Origin: Panopea generosa
Lineage: Eukaryota > Mollusca > Bivalvia > Adapedonta > Hiatellidae
Length of the DNA: 64,000 nucleotides
Reading direction: 5' to 3'
Assembly: GCA_029582155.1 (NCBI GenBank)
Contig: CM055908.1
Coordinates: forward strand, 18,453,406 to 18,517,405
Under the pieces are notes generated by a model. That model searched no databases. It had not been told where the DNA came from and worked only from the letters and a program-made list of their open reading frames with translations. Below, piece by piece: positions 13,111-26,739 of this stretch. A program made the position numbers and the translations under genes. Position 1 is the stretch's first letter, and each line of letters begins with the position of its first letter.

Positions 13111-13239
13111 GGATTTAAAAACTACCCACAAAAATATAAACAAAAATTTTGTAATACATGTAATGTGTTTGATATGATTACATTAACGACATATTTCTTT
13201 TTGAATGCTCTAATGGTAAATTGCCGCCAACTTCTGTAG
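12886..13239 (+). pseudogene. C2H2 zinc-finger-like fragment, copy 2
   Basis: This 117-codon frame repeats the copy 1 fragment and extends beyond it. After CEICSKSLKSWK it reads on through IRCMTKYLG to KFCNTCNVF, a third C-x2-C pair spaced like another finger but with no following histidines. The extension beyond the duplicated unit suggests copy 2 retains more of the ancestral sequence. It starts at an internal ATG with no upstream exon that I can identify, and has no zinc ligand set complete, so it is called a pseudogene or exon relic. Confidence 0.5.
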
Positions 13240-16200
13240 GAATCGCAAAGTGTATATGGCAGTATTTGCATAGGGTGGAACTAATCCACAATGATAAAAT
13301 ATCGACATTCATTCTGTGACATTGAAATAAGGATTATCTGATAAATACTGGTTTTAATTTCCTTCTGTACAACTTGTGTTTTATCCAGGCTCTGGTAAAA
13401 AATGTTTAAAAAGTTAATATAGACACGAATAATAAGTAAGAAATGTATTGTTAAAAAAAATGAAACCTGAAAATAACACCAACCATAATGTGACATTTTT
13501 TGGGGGGGGGGGGGGGGGTTTACTCTTCTATTGTGAGGTCCATTATTTAAACTTAATGCTTAAAACATAAGATTGGCAGATGAAAAATGAGTAAAAGAGT
13601 ATGATCTAGAGAGTGTTTTTATGGAAATATGAAATACATGTATTGTTATTGCCAAAACTTGTTTATAAATCTCGCTCAAACGTATAATTATTCATGTTGT
13701 TAATTGGGGAAAAATGGGCCACTACAATGTAGAATGGCAGAAAAAAAAGTTACTAAATATATAAGCATTATTAAACGCAAATGAGGTGTACTCTTGCGAG
13801 TGTCGGCTTATACTATCCTTTGTACACGGGTGTCATTTATCTATTACTTCCTCGAATCAAAACGTTAATAATGCCTTTACCGTCCGTGCAGTTGAGGCGT
13901 TAAATGTTTTTTTTTAAATTAATTGTTTATTTCAAAACGACCTTCATGAAGGACAAAACAAAACAAAAGAAACAGATAAAAACACACATCAAAAAAAGGT
14001 ATTTAACTACGCTAACCCCATAATTAACAACGCTAACCCCATAATACCGACTCAAGAAGTATTTGTTTTTGTAACAATTTCTCTATCTATTTCTTGACAA
14101 TACAGGAGTTCTTGAATGACACTTGGCAAGATAGGTGACGTCCGTATTGACGATAATTCGATTTCAGACTATAAAGGCATCCCAGCGGTTCACTTTTTAT
14201 CGCGATTCTCACAGCGTGGATCAACGGCTTTGCCCGCTATTGGCCGAACATATCATAACTACTTTGTGTTATCTATAATGGCGACCACTCTTATCAGATT
14301 CGCCTGATCGTCTCTATGAATTAATTCAGTATTCCTTAGAATTTGTCTCAGTTTTCTCATTGATTGACACTAATGTAAATGACAAAACCTCGTTACTTTA
14401 TCTCAGCCAAATATACAAATTTGTGTAACAGAGATTTGATCACCGTAATGAAATAAACCAGGGTGAGATTTTAAATCAGAAGGTGCGTTTTCGAGAAGCG
14501 ACACTTATAGTAAACTATTAAGTATAAAAGGAAATATTTAATCAATGTTTAACTGGTCCATTTCAATGTAAAAATTATTAAAAAATATACGGTATTGGGT
14601 AACATTGAATATAATTTGAACAGACAGCAGTGAATGATTTGTAAAATGAAGAGGGTGGTGTTGACATCGCAATGTTCAAAAAGACGTATCCTTTCCACTT
14701 TTCAAAAATACATTGTCCTTTATTGCCATTTTGACCTGGGCAAATTTGCCACGGTTCAGAAGCGGCATCTTAAAGCTTTGTGTATAAGATGTTCTATACA
14801 TAGAAACAATTTTCAAAGAACGTCCATGTAATTCTACTGCTAAAAAACAGTCCAACAGTTGAGTTTCGAGGAGATGACGATCAGCTATTCAATAAGTTTA
14901 AATTCGGTATTTTATATTTGTTTATCATGCTTATATTTTTCGAATACATTTTATCCATGATGCTGTATTTAATAACAAACTTTATTGTTTCATTTCTACT
15001 TTACCATTGTTTGCCCAGGTTTGCTTTCTTTAATAACTTTTATATATTGTAATGGATGTATGAATACGTTATTGAAAATATTCGATTGACAACATAGGAT
15101 GGAAACGTGTGACATTTCCCTTTCAGAGACAGCTGTAACTGTTTCTTATGATACACTTCATAAATATTCCGTATTCTTTTTTATTGATGAGTGACAAATA
15201 CCGCTTAAAACACCATTAATTTACGTCGTCACAAATTCAACCAATTCAAATTTCAGCGTCAGTTATAAGAACATTGTATTCGGGATCCCTTCCACAAAGT
15301 ATCATTGGTAATATTCTAACACATTAGGTTAAAACAAAAGTGGAGGTGCTGGTTATATCATTTTAAAATGTCGGCCATCAATCAATCTACCAGATTAGTG
15401 TTTTACAATCGGTTAACTTAATAGATTTCTTTTCTCTTTTGAGATTTCTTTAACGTTCGCTAGTAATGTTGATGACGCATTCACTGTTTATTGGCCTCGC
15501 TAACGCCTTTATACAAATAAATGAACAAAGAAAATTTAGGAAATAAATCAAATGAAAAAGGCGGTAAGTAACCATATAATTGAAAAATTTGTAAATGAAA
15601 TATTAAATGATAAATGAAAGAAATCAAGCACGCCAGTTATTTCATCCAAGATTTAATGTTAAGATCATCAGTAAAAATATGTTTATGTAATTAACTAGAT
15701 CAATACCGTTTTGTCAGAAAACAATTTAGTAATTGTGTGTAAAATAACTAAACAGAATAAATAATGAATAATTATGATTTATTTATGTCATGTTTTAGCA
15801 AAATGTATAGGTTACAAAAATATATTTCCGAAGAAACATAATGCAACTTTGCTTAATGTTCCTTGAAAATTAATAAGCACACATTATTGATATATATACA
15901 AGTATGTTCACTTCTGTCGTTATTTCGTTTCGTTTAAGGTGAACATCTATTACGAATAATTGCGTCTTCTTGGGGAATTAACAACCTAGTAGTGATATTT
16001 CGAATAAGTGATAAGGCATGTTCCAGTTGATTATAATCAATTCAAAACCGTAAATATATCTGGTTGAACACATTTAACTAATTTATAGTTCCACACGTCT
16101 TTTATAATTGTTCCCAGTGTTTCTGTTAATGACACCCCAGTGTGCTGATCATGGCCCGAGAGCTTGTTATTGAGAGGTCGTTGTTAAAGTAATCTAGGAT

Positions 16201-17842
16201 GGAATTGACTTGTATTGATTAATGTAAAGGGTTAAATTTACTGACAGTTACCAATAAGTTGCTTACATTTGATAGGTGTAATAGAATGTGAGTAAGTTGT
16301 ATACATTTACATCTCAAAATCAAACGCATGCACACTTAGCAAGTTATATTTGTGTTAAAATCTGTTAAATGTCATGCCAGTCGTTTTGCTCCTTTTGCCT
16401 AATCCGGGTATCTAGATTACCAGCCAAGTATAACACCCAAGAACAAGTCCACTTTTCCTAGTAAATAGGCAGAACAGATTAACACCTTAGACTGGACGGA
16501 AATACAGACCAGGACACTGTCTAGCCTAGCTTGAACTAGGGCCTGGGCGCCAGCTATTGCGGACAACTTGGTAGCTCAACCTTCAGTCTATGCGGAAATC
16601 ACTACAATACTTATGATGATTTCTAGGCTTTTTTAGGTCGTTTTGTTTTGAAAAGATATAATATGAATAAACTTCCCAACATTTAAGATTGATGAATGTT
16701 TGGGCAATATCAGAAATTAAAAAAAGGACAAATTAGATGAATGTACAGCTGTTTTGCTATTACCTCAACAACAATATACCCATCATTTGTAAAAATCATT
16801 TGTAAAAGAAATACACAAACAATGGTTAAACATAACTAAAACTAACTTTTCCTGGATACTTAATATTTAAGTATGCTTCCATATATAAGTTTTAATCAAA
16901 TAATATGTGTAAACATTTTCTATGTGGATATTTCTTGTAAAACCACATTAAGACAAAATTCAAAGACGAGTATATTATTGCTAAGGGAAAAACAAAACTA
17001 CCGTACTGTAACTCCCATTTATTTTAAGTATACATAATTCGTTAACGTATATATCAACTCCAACTGGTATCGCCAGTCATACCGATACACACTAAGGTTA
17101 TCAAATCATATTAAGCAGTTTTTGTCCAAAATGACCACACATCCGCGACAAGGGATGCATTTTAAGCATTTGCCAACGTTATACACCTTCGCAATATAGA
17201 AAGGAAATTTAAGGGCTTATGTATGTTTTGGTATTGCAGATGTACAGGTTTACCATGTACATATATACTCTTGTGAAAAAGTGTTATCTAATTTACCTTG
17301 TGTCAATTCAATGTAGGAATGCAAATAGCATTAGATAAAGTAATAAATGTCAGTCAGTAAAATATATTGAAAATGAAGAATATTGCAAAACAAATAGTCA
17401 CGTTTACAGAATTAAAAGAGACTCCAGAGAAAGCGCATTACGTATCACATATATATATATATTTATTTATATATACATCAATATGCATTAATATATATAG
17501 TAATACTATGTAAATGTTGCTCATCACTGAAAGCTCCATTAGGACGAATATATGTGTACACTCTGATAGGAAGATGGCAGCCCTAAATCATTTTTTAATA
17601 CTTATTGCACTTTTGATCAGGTCTATTACATTTACATTATAGGGGAAAGCAAATTGAGTATTACTTTAACTTTCTATAATTCCCATCTCATTTTCATATA
17701 TGTTTTGAGAGCATATATGGATAACGCAAGTTTTTTAACGATTTTTATTTTTCAATAAAACCCCTGGAGCTGAACTATCTTTATTGCGGTTCTCACGTGA
17801 GCAAGGAAGTATTGACATGTTGACGGTCCGTTTTATATTATA
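13240..17842. other. Non-coding stretch with simple repeats
   Basis: Contains a G run (13502-13518), a short two-copy gctaaccccataat repeat near 14010-14045, and a TA-rich tract near 17449-17475. The short ORFs at 14116-14307 and 14634-14831 resemble nothing I recognise. A block at about 16400-16600 has higher GC than its neighbours and may be a degenerate interspersed repeat, but no tRNA-like head or partner copy was found. Confidence 0.5.
13502..13518 (+). repeat. G17 homopolymer
   Basis: Seventeen consecutive G residues inside otherwise AT-rich DNA; a potential G-quadruplex or an assembly-sensitive site. Confidence 0.95.
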
Positions 17843-19150
17843 TACTAGCGGAAAAAAGAAACTGCGCATGGGTATAATATGCTATAACTTAGGAGATATA
17901 TATGAACATTTTCAACAGGTTTTTGTCTGACCTTTATTTAACACCAGCTCAATTGATATGGTTATTGCATCAGCAGCGTCTTGGATAGAAACGTTCTCTA
18001 AACAAAGTTCATCTCATCAATACCGTGTATGTTCACCATTGAAAACGATGCATGCTTGGCAACGACGCCTCATTGATGCAACAAGTGCAACAACGGCTGA
18101 TTTTGGAAGCGACGTAAGCGACGCTGAATCTCATCCCACACGTGTTCTATAGGCGACATATCCGGTGACATTGCAGGCCAGGGGAGCACATTCACATTGT
18201 TCTGGATCATGAAGTCGGCGACGACCCGCGCGACGTGCGGGCGAGCGTTATCCTGTTGCAGCGTGGCGTTACGTTGCTGCACAAATGGAAGAACGTGAGG
18301 TCGTATGATTTCGTCAGGGTATCTGATGCCTGTAAGTGTGTCGTCCACAACCACAAGAGCTGTTCTGCCACGGGATGAGATGCCACCCCACACCATGACA
18401 CTATCTCCGCCGAATTGACGTCGTTGAATCACACAACTGTCATGGAAACGTTCACCAACACGACGTTACACTCTAAAACGACCGTCGCTGCTACCGAGAT
18501 GAAACCTGGACTCATCCGTGAAAAGAACACGTGCCCAGTCCTGTTACGTGAAGTGTATGTGTCGTCTACACCAGGCAAAACGTGCTACACGATGACGTTG
18601 CTGGTGAACAGGACGTATGGCTGGACGTCGTGGGCGTATGCCTCGTTCAAGTAATCTATTACGTACCGTTCGGGGACTAATTCTTCTAAGGCCAGGAATA
18701 CTTCTAGCCGCCAAAGTAGCAGTTCTGAGTCTTTAACGGAGATGAACGACCCGGATGTACGTATCCTGGCGATTAGACGTTACGCGTGGATGTCCTGACC
18801 GATGCCGGTCTCTGGTGGTCCCAAACTGTTGGTACCGTCTCCACAAGGCGTTTACAGTATTTTGTTGCACACCAAATTGTCTGGCAACGTCAGTATGACG
18901 TACACCAGCTTCAATCATGCCTACGGCGCGGCATCTGTCAGTTTCATTCAACCTTGGCATGGCGTTTAATAGACTTTTTTGTTGTATTATAAACTTCGGA
19001 TGTTCACCGGTTTCAACCGGCGCCACGGTTGTTATGACACACAATGACGTAGATCACAGAATGTTCATATTTTGTTAATATAACTTCTACCATTGAAATG
19101 TCTTGGTTTATCGAATGTGAATGCTAGTCGTTGACAATTTTTTCCAATAA
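17843..19150 (-). mobile_element. Tc1-like (DD34E) DNA transposon, inactive
   Basis: About 1.3 kb, the usual Tc1 length, with a transposase reading frame on the minus strand. The left end (actagcggaaaaaagaaact at about 17844) is weakly mirrored at the right (gttgacaattttttccaata, ending about 19150), which would be worn terminal inverted repeats next to TA dinucleotides. The coding part is identified with confidence; the exact ends are not. The sequence is clearly more GC-rich than its surroundings, as expected for an inserted coding element. Confidence 0.8.
18016..18960 (-). pseudogene. Tc1-like transposase (DD34E), three stops and a 3' deletion
   Basis: DDE transposase that would cut and paste its own element at TA sites. 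The start is the methionine of MPRLNETDRC (18958-18960), matching the family N-terminus. An N-terminal helix-turn-helix region follows (TDVARQFGVQQNTVNALWRR), then RSGHPRVTS. Downstream in the same frame come LFTDESRFHLGS with the first catalytic Asp, VMVWGGIS, LQQDNARPHVA with the second Asp, and SPIEHVWDE with the catalytic Glu. Asp2 and Glu are separated by 34 residues. One frame runs from 18960 to 18070, broken only by stops at 18733-18735, 18544-18546 and 18466-18468. After LRRFQNQP about 25-30 codons typical of the family are missing, and the C-terminal MRRRCQA...HTRY reappears in another frame, ending at 18016. Confidence 0.9.
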
Positions 19151-22075
19151 ACCAATTTATTCGACAGAAAAAAATATATAGACTAGTTCAAGTTCACTGA
19201 CAAAAGCAGTAGATTGCGAGACAATGAAAATACACAAAACATGCACGTGTCAATATTTTCTACCCTCTATTGAGTGTGAAACGTTCAAGGTTAAATTATG
19301 AGCGTAGGTATATTTACTCTTTTTAAATAATGACACATTTATTTACAATCGTGTAGTCAAAACCTAAACAACTTAGTATGCTCCTTTGACATGTTTTAAA
19401 ATGTAAACTACACTGACTGTGTACGTACTTCCTTGAATTATCGATATTTTATTTGTCCAAATATGGAAGTAAATAGCTCTGCTTTAGAGTTCAGCTGATT
19501 ACGGATATTAGTGAATTTAATTTTAGCTGTTGTGTATTACTACGCGTGTACTTTGCAGCGGAAAGTTTTTTTCCATTCACATATTTTATTTGAGAGGTCT
19601 CAAACTGATTGATAATATATATAAAATATCATCGTGAAGTTTGGAATTATAAAGATTAACTTTTTGTTCTGTTTTTTATGCATGTGTAAAGAATGTCGAA
19701 TAACACATCAATCAATTAGAAACCAGAAAATAAATCAATCATAATTAGTATAATAAAGCATTGTATAAAACAGATTTTGACACATAATTGTATTATATCT
19801 AATTGATGAAAAGAAAAATCAATTGTTCAATTTCAGACAAATGAGAAATAAGGAATTCTGTAGTAATATCGCCATCAGACATTTGTTTTAATAATCTGTA
19901 GAAAAACATAAAATTAAGAGAAACTACTCATCTCCTGCAATGAATTTGACAGAAAGAAACTTTCACTTATATCTGTCATATATCTTCATTATGTTTTATG
20001 CATTCTGACATAGTATATCATTTATGCCCGATTCATATAGCAAGCATCTGTTATAAACTACATGTAAGAAATCAATAAACGTGAACATGTCCTGCTCATT
20101 ATGAAATAACAAGGCATTTCTGACATAGCATGACATAACTTTACTTTTTAGGCCACTTTTAAAAATAGTTATTACTACAAATTTTCTTAACATCCTTATT
20201 ACTTAACGGTGTTTTATATAATGAACGTCAAACTGTTTCATTATTTATGCAAAAAAAAAACATTATAAAAATCGTTAAAACCCTTTATCCTTATCTTTAG
20301 TAATAAGCTTAACCTAATAGTCGTAATTGTCCCAACATCTTTCTTTATGGCTCTATACAAATTCAATAACCTTGGACTTGGTAAAATCGTTCTTAAGGCT
20401 ACGTTAACTATATATTTGTAACAATATATGGTAAATAATCAATAGATATGTTATCAGCAAATAAATTAAATATCCGCCAATCTTTCGTTCGTAATGCATT
20501 TGTCAATTAATTAATGAATTTTTGCTGTGCAATTAATGTTCGAATGAAATACATCGCTCCAAAATTTGTGATTTCATTAATTGTATGTACTTTTATACTG
20601 TTTATATTTGAGATTGCTATGTACTAACATATAAATGCGTATTGGCTATAGGTCTTCATTATGAATAAACTGAATACAAAATACTAATTTTACGTATCTC
20701 TGCATATAGGTTTAAATGTTAATATCGTCATATGTTGTCGCTGTTTTTAAATCTTCAATTTCATGTTTTGATTAAGTTTACAGCTCTATAGATTTTTTTC
20801 ATCTAACAAATTTCTTATCAAACTTCGGCTTCAGTTGTTATTTTTAGCGAGTTATCTCATATCTTTGACCGATCGCAATCATATCTGTTCAGATTAATTG
20901 GACGATTACAATTTGGAGATATAAGTTTACACAATGAGTACACTGCGATCAATATAAGTCAACAAAATGGGTATCGCCATCTCCTGTGCTAGAGCATAGC
21001 ACACTTCTTGTAATGAATAATGGCTGCGATGAGAGTTAATCAGAGTTTCATTTCCTTCTTAATGTCATAAACATCTTACGAAATAAATGGATAAATGATT
21101 ACTGAATCAATATCTGTCAAATGAATTAAAGATGATCGGCGCCGAGCCCACTTCACAGTGCTATCGAAAAGTATATAAAACGATCTGGGAAAGCGAATTA
21201 ACTGTTTAATGTCTGGTCGATCCTTATCATAGACTATGTTAAATTACATGTCTGCGTAAAATTTGTGATTTTTCACAAAATACTATATTTAGCAGTTATA
21301 ACAATATATTGACACTTTCAAAACTATACATTTTGCTTCAATAAAAATATTTCTAATAAGTTAAATCAATAAGTCAATGTATTTCAGCATTTAACTTCTT
21401 GGGTGTAGGTGAAATTAAATAACCCAGCCACACCACAATCATCAGACAATATAAAATCCTGTCCGTTGTTAACACGGGCGCTGCAAAACGACTCACTACA
21501 CAGTAACGCCCCTTTTTTCCTACGGTATCAAGATTCTTACGCTTAAAAAAATGCCTATGTATTTTGGTTATAAAATATTTTTAAAATGGTTCATAGTAGT
21601 TGTGATTTCTTGCTGCAGATGAGTAGAGCAAACGTTGGCATAGCATATACTGCAATAAGACATCACTGGTGTAAAAAAAGTGACTTTCAACATATACATG
21701 TATTTATGAGCATTTGAGGACTTCTTTTTTCATTAAATCTTAGAATTTCACTGCACCCTTTTAAACAAACAACGTGGTCAACCAACTAGTTATTGTGCAT
21801 TTTTATGTGGATATACATTCCTGCTATGAAAAAAAAAATACTTCGAAATAAATTGTCAGCTCTAAAACGGAAGACAGTGAAAACAGATTGAGTAACCTAA
21901 CAGTTCAATTTGAATATTTTATAGCATTTCTATACGTATAGTTTTTTTGGCCAACAATATAAGTATAAAGTCATTACAAAGCTGTTTCTTTCATAAAAAT
22001 ATATGTTTAATGGATAGCAATTGGGGTCATTGTGTTATTGGTCAATGTTGCGAGTAAACTAACACCTTAGGGTCA
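19151..22075. other. Non-coding, no feature recognised
   Basis: AT-rich DNA with no supportable gene. A perfect 7-bp stem hairpin (tgtgcta/tagcaca) near 20985 is the only structure noticed and could be chance. Confidence 0.5.
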
Positions 22076-22084
22076 TTTTAAGCT

Positions 22085-22820
22085 CGCCGGGACGAAGTCG
22101 TTGTCGTCGGCGTCGTCGTTTGCAGACACCGAGGTTAAACTTTTGCGTTTAAATTTAAGATATCTATGCAACCATTCATTAGATGTGAAACTTCGCATGT
22201 GTATTCACCATCATCAATGGAAGAAGACAAGAACCATAACTCTTGATTGCATTATGGCACAGTTATGGCCCTTTTTCGACTTAGACACCCAGGTTAAATT
22301 TTTGTTTTTAATTACGTTTAGGTTTAAGATATCTTTGCAACCACTCATTGGATGTGAATGAAACTTCGCACGTGTATTCACCATCATTAATGGAACACAC
22401 AGAGACAAGAACCATAAATCTGGGTTGCATTTTGGCACAGTTATGGCACTTTTTCGACTTAATTTTTCAGGTTAAAGTTTTTTATCAGGTAAGATATCTA
22501 TGCAACCACCCATTGGATATGAATGAAACTTCGCATGTGCATACACCATCATCAATGAAACACACAGAGACAAGAACCATAACTCGGGGTTGCAGTTTGG
22601 CAGTGGTATGGCCCTTTTTCGACTTAATTTTCAGGTTAAAGTTTTTTATCAGGTAAGATATCTATGCAGCCACTTATTGAATATGAATGAAAATTCGCAT
22701 GTGTGTTCACCATCGTCAATGGAACACACAGAGACAAGAACCATAACTCGGGGTTGCATTTTGGCAAAGTGATGGCCCTTTTGGATTTATTTTTTCCTCT
22801 GTAGACACCCAGGTTAAACT
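22085..22820 (+). repeat. Tandem repeat, about 165-bp unit, four copies
   Basis: The word cttcgcatgtg or a close variant occurs at 22191, 22364, 22529 and 22693 (spacing 173, 165 and 164 bp). Each unit reads from a gatatct.tgcaaccac block through caccatcatcaatgga, gacaagaaccataa, ttgcattttggca and atggccctttttcgactta. A ttgtcgtcggcgtcgtcg leader precedes the first unit. Repeats of this composition are common inside bivalve interspersed elements, which is my reading from memory. The overlapping ORFs are by-products of the period. Confidence 0.92.
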
Positions 22821-22829
22821 TTTGTGTTT

Positions 22830-23920
22830 AGTTTTGGTGCTTGCCTCCAATCTCAATCTTTGCATGGGTGGTGAGTTTTATCCCATCGGGCGCTTTGTTG
22901 TCTTTTGACAATTCTTGTATCAGTTGTCTTGCTAAAACTCATTTGTAGTTTCGTAAAGTAAAGGTCTGGAATAATCGTCTTTTTCTGATTTTTAATCGTC
23001 ATTTCGTTTGTTTCAATGTTATCTTATTTTGTATCTGGATAAATGTTCAACGAATGTAGGTATCCGTACATAACAACGGTCAGATGAGCAACTACAGTGG
23101 CCGATTGCAGTATATTCATTTAAATATGAAGGAGCAAACATTACGTACTAACTTGAACACAAAACGAAAGTAAAAAACGGGTGACAACTGAGTACAAGAC
23201 AAGGTTACACTGAATCTAAATAATGATAATTTATTCTTGATTTGTGTAATAAAGGCAATATCAACACGAACTTACGTGTATTTCATATATGACATGAGCT
23301 ACGGATTTGTGTTTCCAATTCGTGCTGTTGTAAAATTCCTGTTCGTTGTTCCCGCGGCCGTGGTGTTCAACTGTCTTGATGTAATGAATGATAATTAGAT
23401 TGGAGAATCCAAATATAACACCATAACTGCTTGTCGTGTCTAATTAGGGACATTATTATGTAATGATGTGAAGATAACATCTCTTCTACTGGCATTTATT
23501 TGCCATTCTATCTTACAGTTGCATCGTAAATGTTCAAGTAATACAGCGGTTACGTTCCACGCAACACTGCGCAATACGTGATTCTGTCTCATCAGGCTAC
23601 ATTCTTAGAAATATTCCCTTACGTAATATCGGAGCTTTATTTGATTATTCAGTTGAATTAGTTTAATGTAACGCGTTATGGACACATTAAAGCAAACTTA
23701 TTATAGATTGAATTGGCGGATCTTTTATGGTCGAGTATGCAAATGCGCATCTATAATGACTTTTTATTTTGGTAAACAGAAATAATAAAGGATGAGTGTT
23801 TCCAAGACATTGCGTTCGAATACTTACAAAATGTCAACAAAAGAAAATAAAATCCACTTGTACATTTATTTTTATTTTTTTTATTCGGAAACTAACTGAA
23901 ACAAAATATACACATTTCCT
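22830..23920. other. Non-coding, no feature recognised
   Basis: No gene, RNA or repeat that I can support on either strand. Confidence 0.5.
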
Positions 23921-23926
23921 ATATAT

Positions 23927-24132
23927 AGTTTAAACTTATTTATTTTACTTCGATTGTGAAACAAATGAAACAACTTATACAAATCATGCTCGAAGTCTTC
24001 CTGGAGAGAACCAGTACTAAGTATATGCGGAGAAGTGTCTTGCTCGGGACACCACACATAGCCGTAGCGGAGGATCGAACCCACGACCCTCCGATTATGA
24101 GTTCGGTGCTCTACCACTAGACCACGCGCTCC
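23927..24132 (-). mobile_element. tRNA-derived SINE, family B, copy 2 (best preserved)
   Basis: Minus-strand reading: ggagcgcgtggtctagtggt and agagcaccgaac form the A-box arm, and ggtcgtgggttcgatcctcc the B-box arm of a tRNA-like head. A body follows with cccgagcaagacacttctcc, cttagtactggttctctcca and a 3' end of aagtaaaataaataagttta. It is the longest of the four family B copies. The minus-strand 78-codon ORF overlapping it is a shadow. Confidence 0.88.
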
Positions 24133-24139
24133 TATATAT

Positions 24140-26375
24140 AAAGGATATATAACTAATGCATATAGGATATGGTGGTTTTAACATTTGTTGGAATTTAATC
24201 ATATAATAAAGGGCATTTAATTCGTCAATCGAATATCAGATGTTATCTTACCTGCGATGCGAAATTAAGCATAGATGATTATTTACGTTGCGTATGAAAT
24301 ATGTAAGTTTATATATCATACACGTTTAACAAATATATTAATTAGTTCCTTAAATATCATCAATAATACCCATGACCTGTTTATAATTCCCTCATTTGTA
24401 GATATGTCAATGTGTATTGAGCATATTATTATAACAGCATTAGTAATCATGCGATAATTACTGTATCTCTCTTGTATAACATATTGAATAGGAACAAGTA
24501 TGCATGTATGCATACTGTATGTATTTACTGCAAACATAAATGTAAAGCATTTTTGAATGATGTAAGTATTCATTTTTTCCCACAATTCAACGGTATTTAG
24601 TAATATAGTAATTATAATATTTCGGAAAAAACATTATTTGCCGAGAAAATATCAAAATGACTATAATTTTAATAGATTTTATTTCATTTTATTTAACATT
24701 GGCTTTAATGAGAGTTTAGTAGTATTTTCATTTCTCTGGGAGTAAATTAAGATTTGATGTTAAAACTATAATGTGTACACCTGAGTAATCGGATTATGGA
24801 CTATTAAGAAATTAGCTTAATATAAACAAGGCAATTAGATGTTATATCTCTTATGAATTATATCTCTTCTTGGGACATATGAAGAACCAATACATTTTGA
24901 GGATAATATACTGGATAAATCATTTCAATACAGTAAGCTATTAGTGTTTGTAAAAATAAATTAATATTTGTTCGATTAAAAAAATAAATGAGATTGCTAT
25001 ATAACAAAACGAAACAAATGATTTTACTAAATCACATCTACACGTGCACTGACAAGCATTTCCACATATGATAGCATGCGTGACGTTAACTAATAAAAGA
25101 GATACGACATCGGTTTGCTTTTCGAGGAATTACATTTGAGACAATAATGTTTGACGGTTAACAATAAACAAGATGATTATTGTTTCCTGACGCTATAAAG
25201 CAAGTTCCGCATCCGTGTTTATGTTATCTCTCTGGTATCTCTTTGGTTGAATTAACCTAATCAATGCAGCAGTACTATTTACGTTTTATTTGTGAATGCT
25301 TCCTGTTGCTACCGCTGTAAGTTTTCGACTTATCCATATTATGTGTCAACTAAACCGGTAATCAATTTCATAAAGTAATCGCATTCCTGCAGACAAGTAA
25401 AGCAGTTAATACATTTGAAAAAGTAAATCATTTAAAGCTTTTGGATTTTTTTAAAAATATATTGTCATGTTATGTGTAATGTCAGTTTTAACTGATGTTT
25501 AAACATTTAGATAATGTATTTTTCTTTAATATACCATAAAGGCGTTGTTTTTTCGTGATGTTTTATCAATAATAATCGACACTATTAGTTTTGTTGATTT
25601 GCATGAACGTATATATAATATCGGATGTGATGAATATAACTTTGCGATTTCACATATGCTTTTTAAATGGAACAAAAGTCAAACTGATATATAGATTGAT
25701 TTTTTAACTTTATAAATAAACATATGTGGCACTCACGGTTTGGAAGTGATTTCACTGCAATAGTTTTGCATATGAAACCTTGTGTTTATGAATTTAATAA
25801 TACTTCGTATTTATGGATTTTTCGTTTAAATGTATGCTCAAGCACATGCTTACCAGTATTTAGGGCTATTAAGTATGAAACTAGATTAAAAGTTTCGTAG
25901 GCTGTATTGATTTCAAGTCGCTAGAGATAATCAATTTAGAAAACAATTTGCTGTTGGACATTTTTTTAACTTTAAAGATGCTCTGCTTCTATTGAATAAT
26001 TAATTATTTAAAACATCGGTTTTACTTTGTCGTCTTAAAGTTAATCTTAATACAGCTGCACAGTCAATATCGGTCAATCTTATTCTAAACACGTTTGTGG
26101 CAGTTGGTATTTTACTGTTCCGCGTGAAATATATGAATTGTTTTTTCGGTTGCGTTTCCTCTTATTCTTATATCGTAATATATTATACTTTAAATAGCAT
26201 TTTAGACAATATTAGCACCGGCCTCTCAATTTTTACGGTGTATGTAGATGTTAAAACGTATTTTTTTATATGTGTTATTCTGTAAGTACGTTTGCTATTC
26301 TGTAATGTTATCAGTAAACATGTAAATATATAAACAGCAATATAATATAAATGTGTGATAAATTGGTTTAAAATA
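24140..26375. other. Non-coding, no feature recognised
   Basis: AT-rich with many short ORFs of low-complexity composition on both strands; none resembles a known protein. Confidence 0.5.
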
Positions 26376-26380
26376 TTCAA

Positions 26381-26578
26381 TGATATGTTTGAAATGTTGT
26401 ATTGCATAATTATTTATAGAGTTACTTATAGAATTTATAGAATGTTTGTTAAGTATAATGTTTTATGGTTTTTTTCAATGTAGAAGTTGATATGTTTTAA
26501 ATTTTGTATTGCATAATTATTTATAGAGTTACTTATAGAATTTATAGAATATTTGTTAAGTATAATGTTTTAAATAAT
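26381..26578 (+). repeat. 107-bp tandem duplication
   Basis: A block starting tgatatgttt at 26381 recurs at 26488. Both copies contain the stretch tgtattgcataattatttat followed by agagttacttatagaattta, with almost no differences. Recent two-copy duplication in non-coding DNA. Confidence 0.93.
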
Positions 26579-26739
26579 GTATATGCTGGTTATTAACAAT
26601 GATGAGACTTAAATAAAGAACTATCTATACATCTATGATATTAGTTTATTATCATCATTCTGTTATGAATATAGTTATCAGAAAAATAACTGTGCTATAG
26701 TTGTAGTCGTAGAAGTCGTGATATTGTTTATATGTTTGA

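Noticed and set aside
16400..16600. A possible interspersed repeat of higher GC content
   Set aside because: No tRNA-like head, terminal repeat or second copy could be found in the window.
23927..24132. A functional tRNA gene on the minus strand
   Set aside because: The tRNA-like head has imperfect stems, is followed by a conserved SINE body and tail, and recurs with the same body at other sites.
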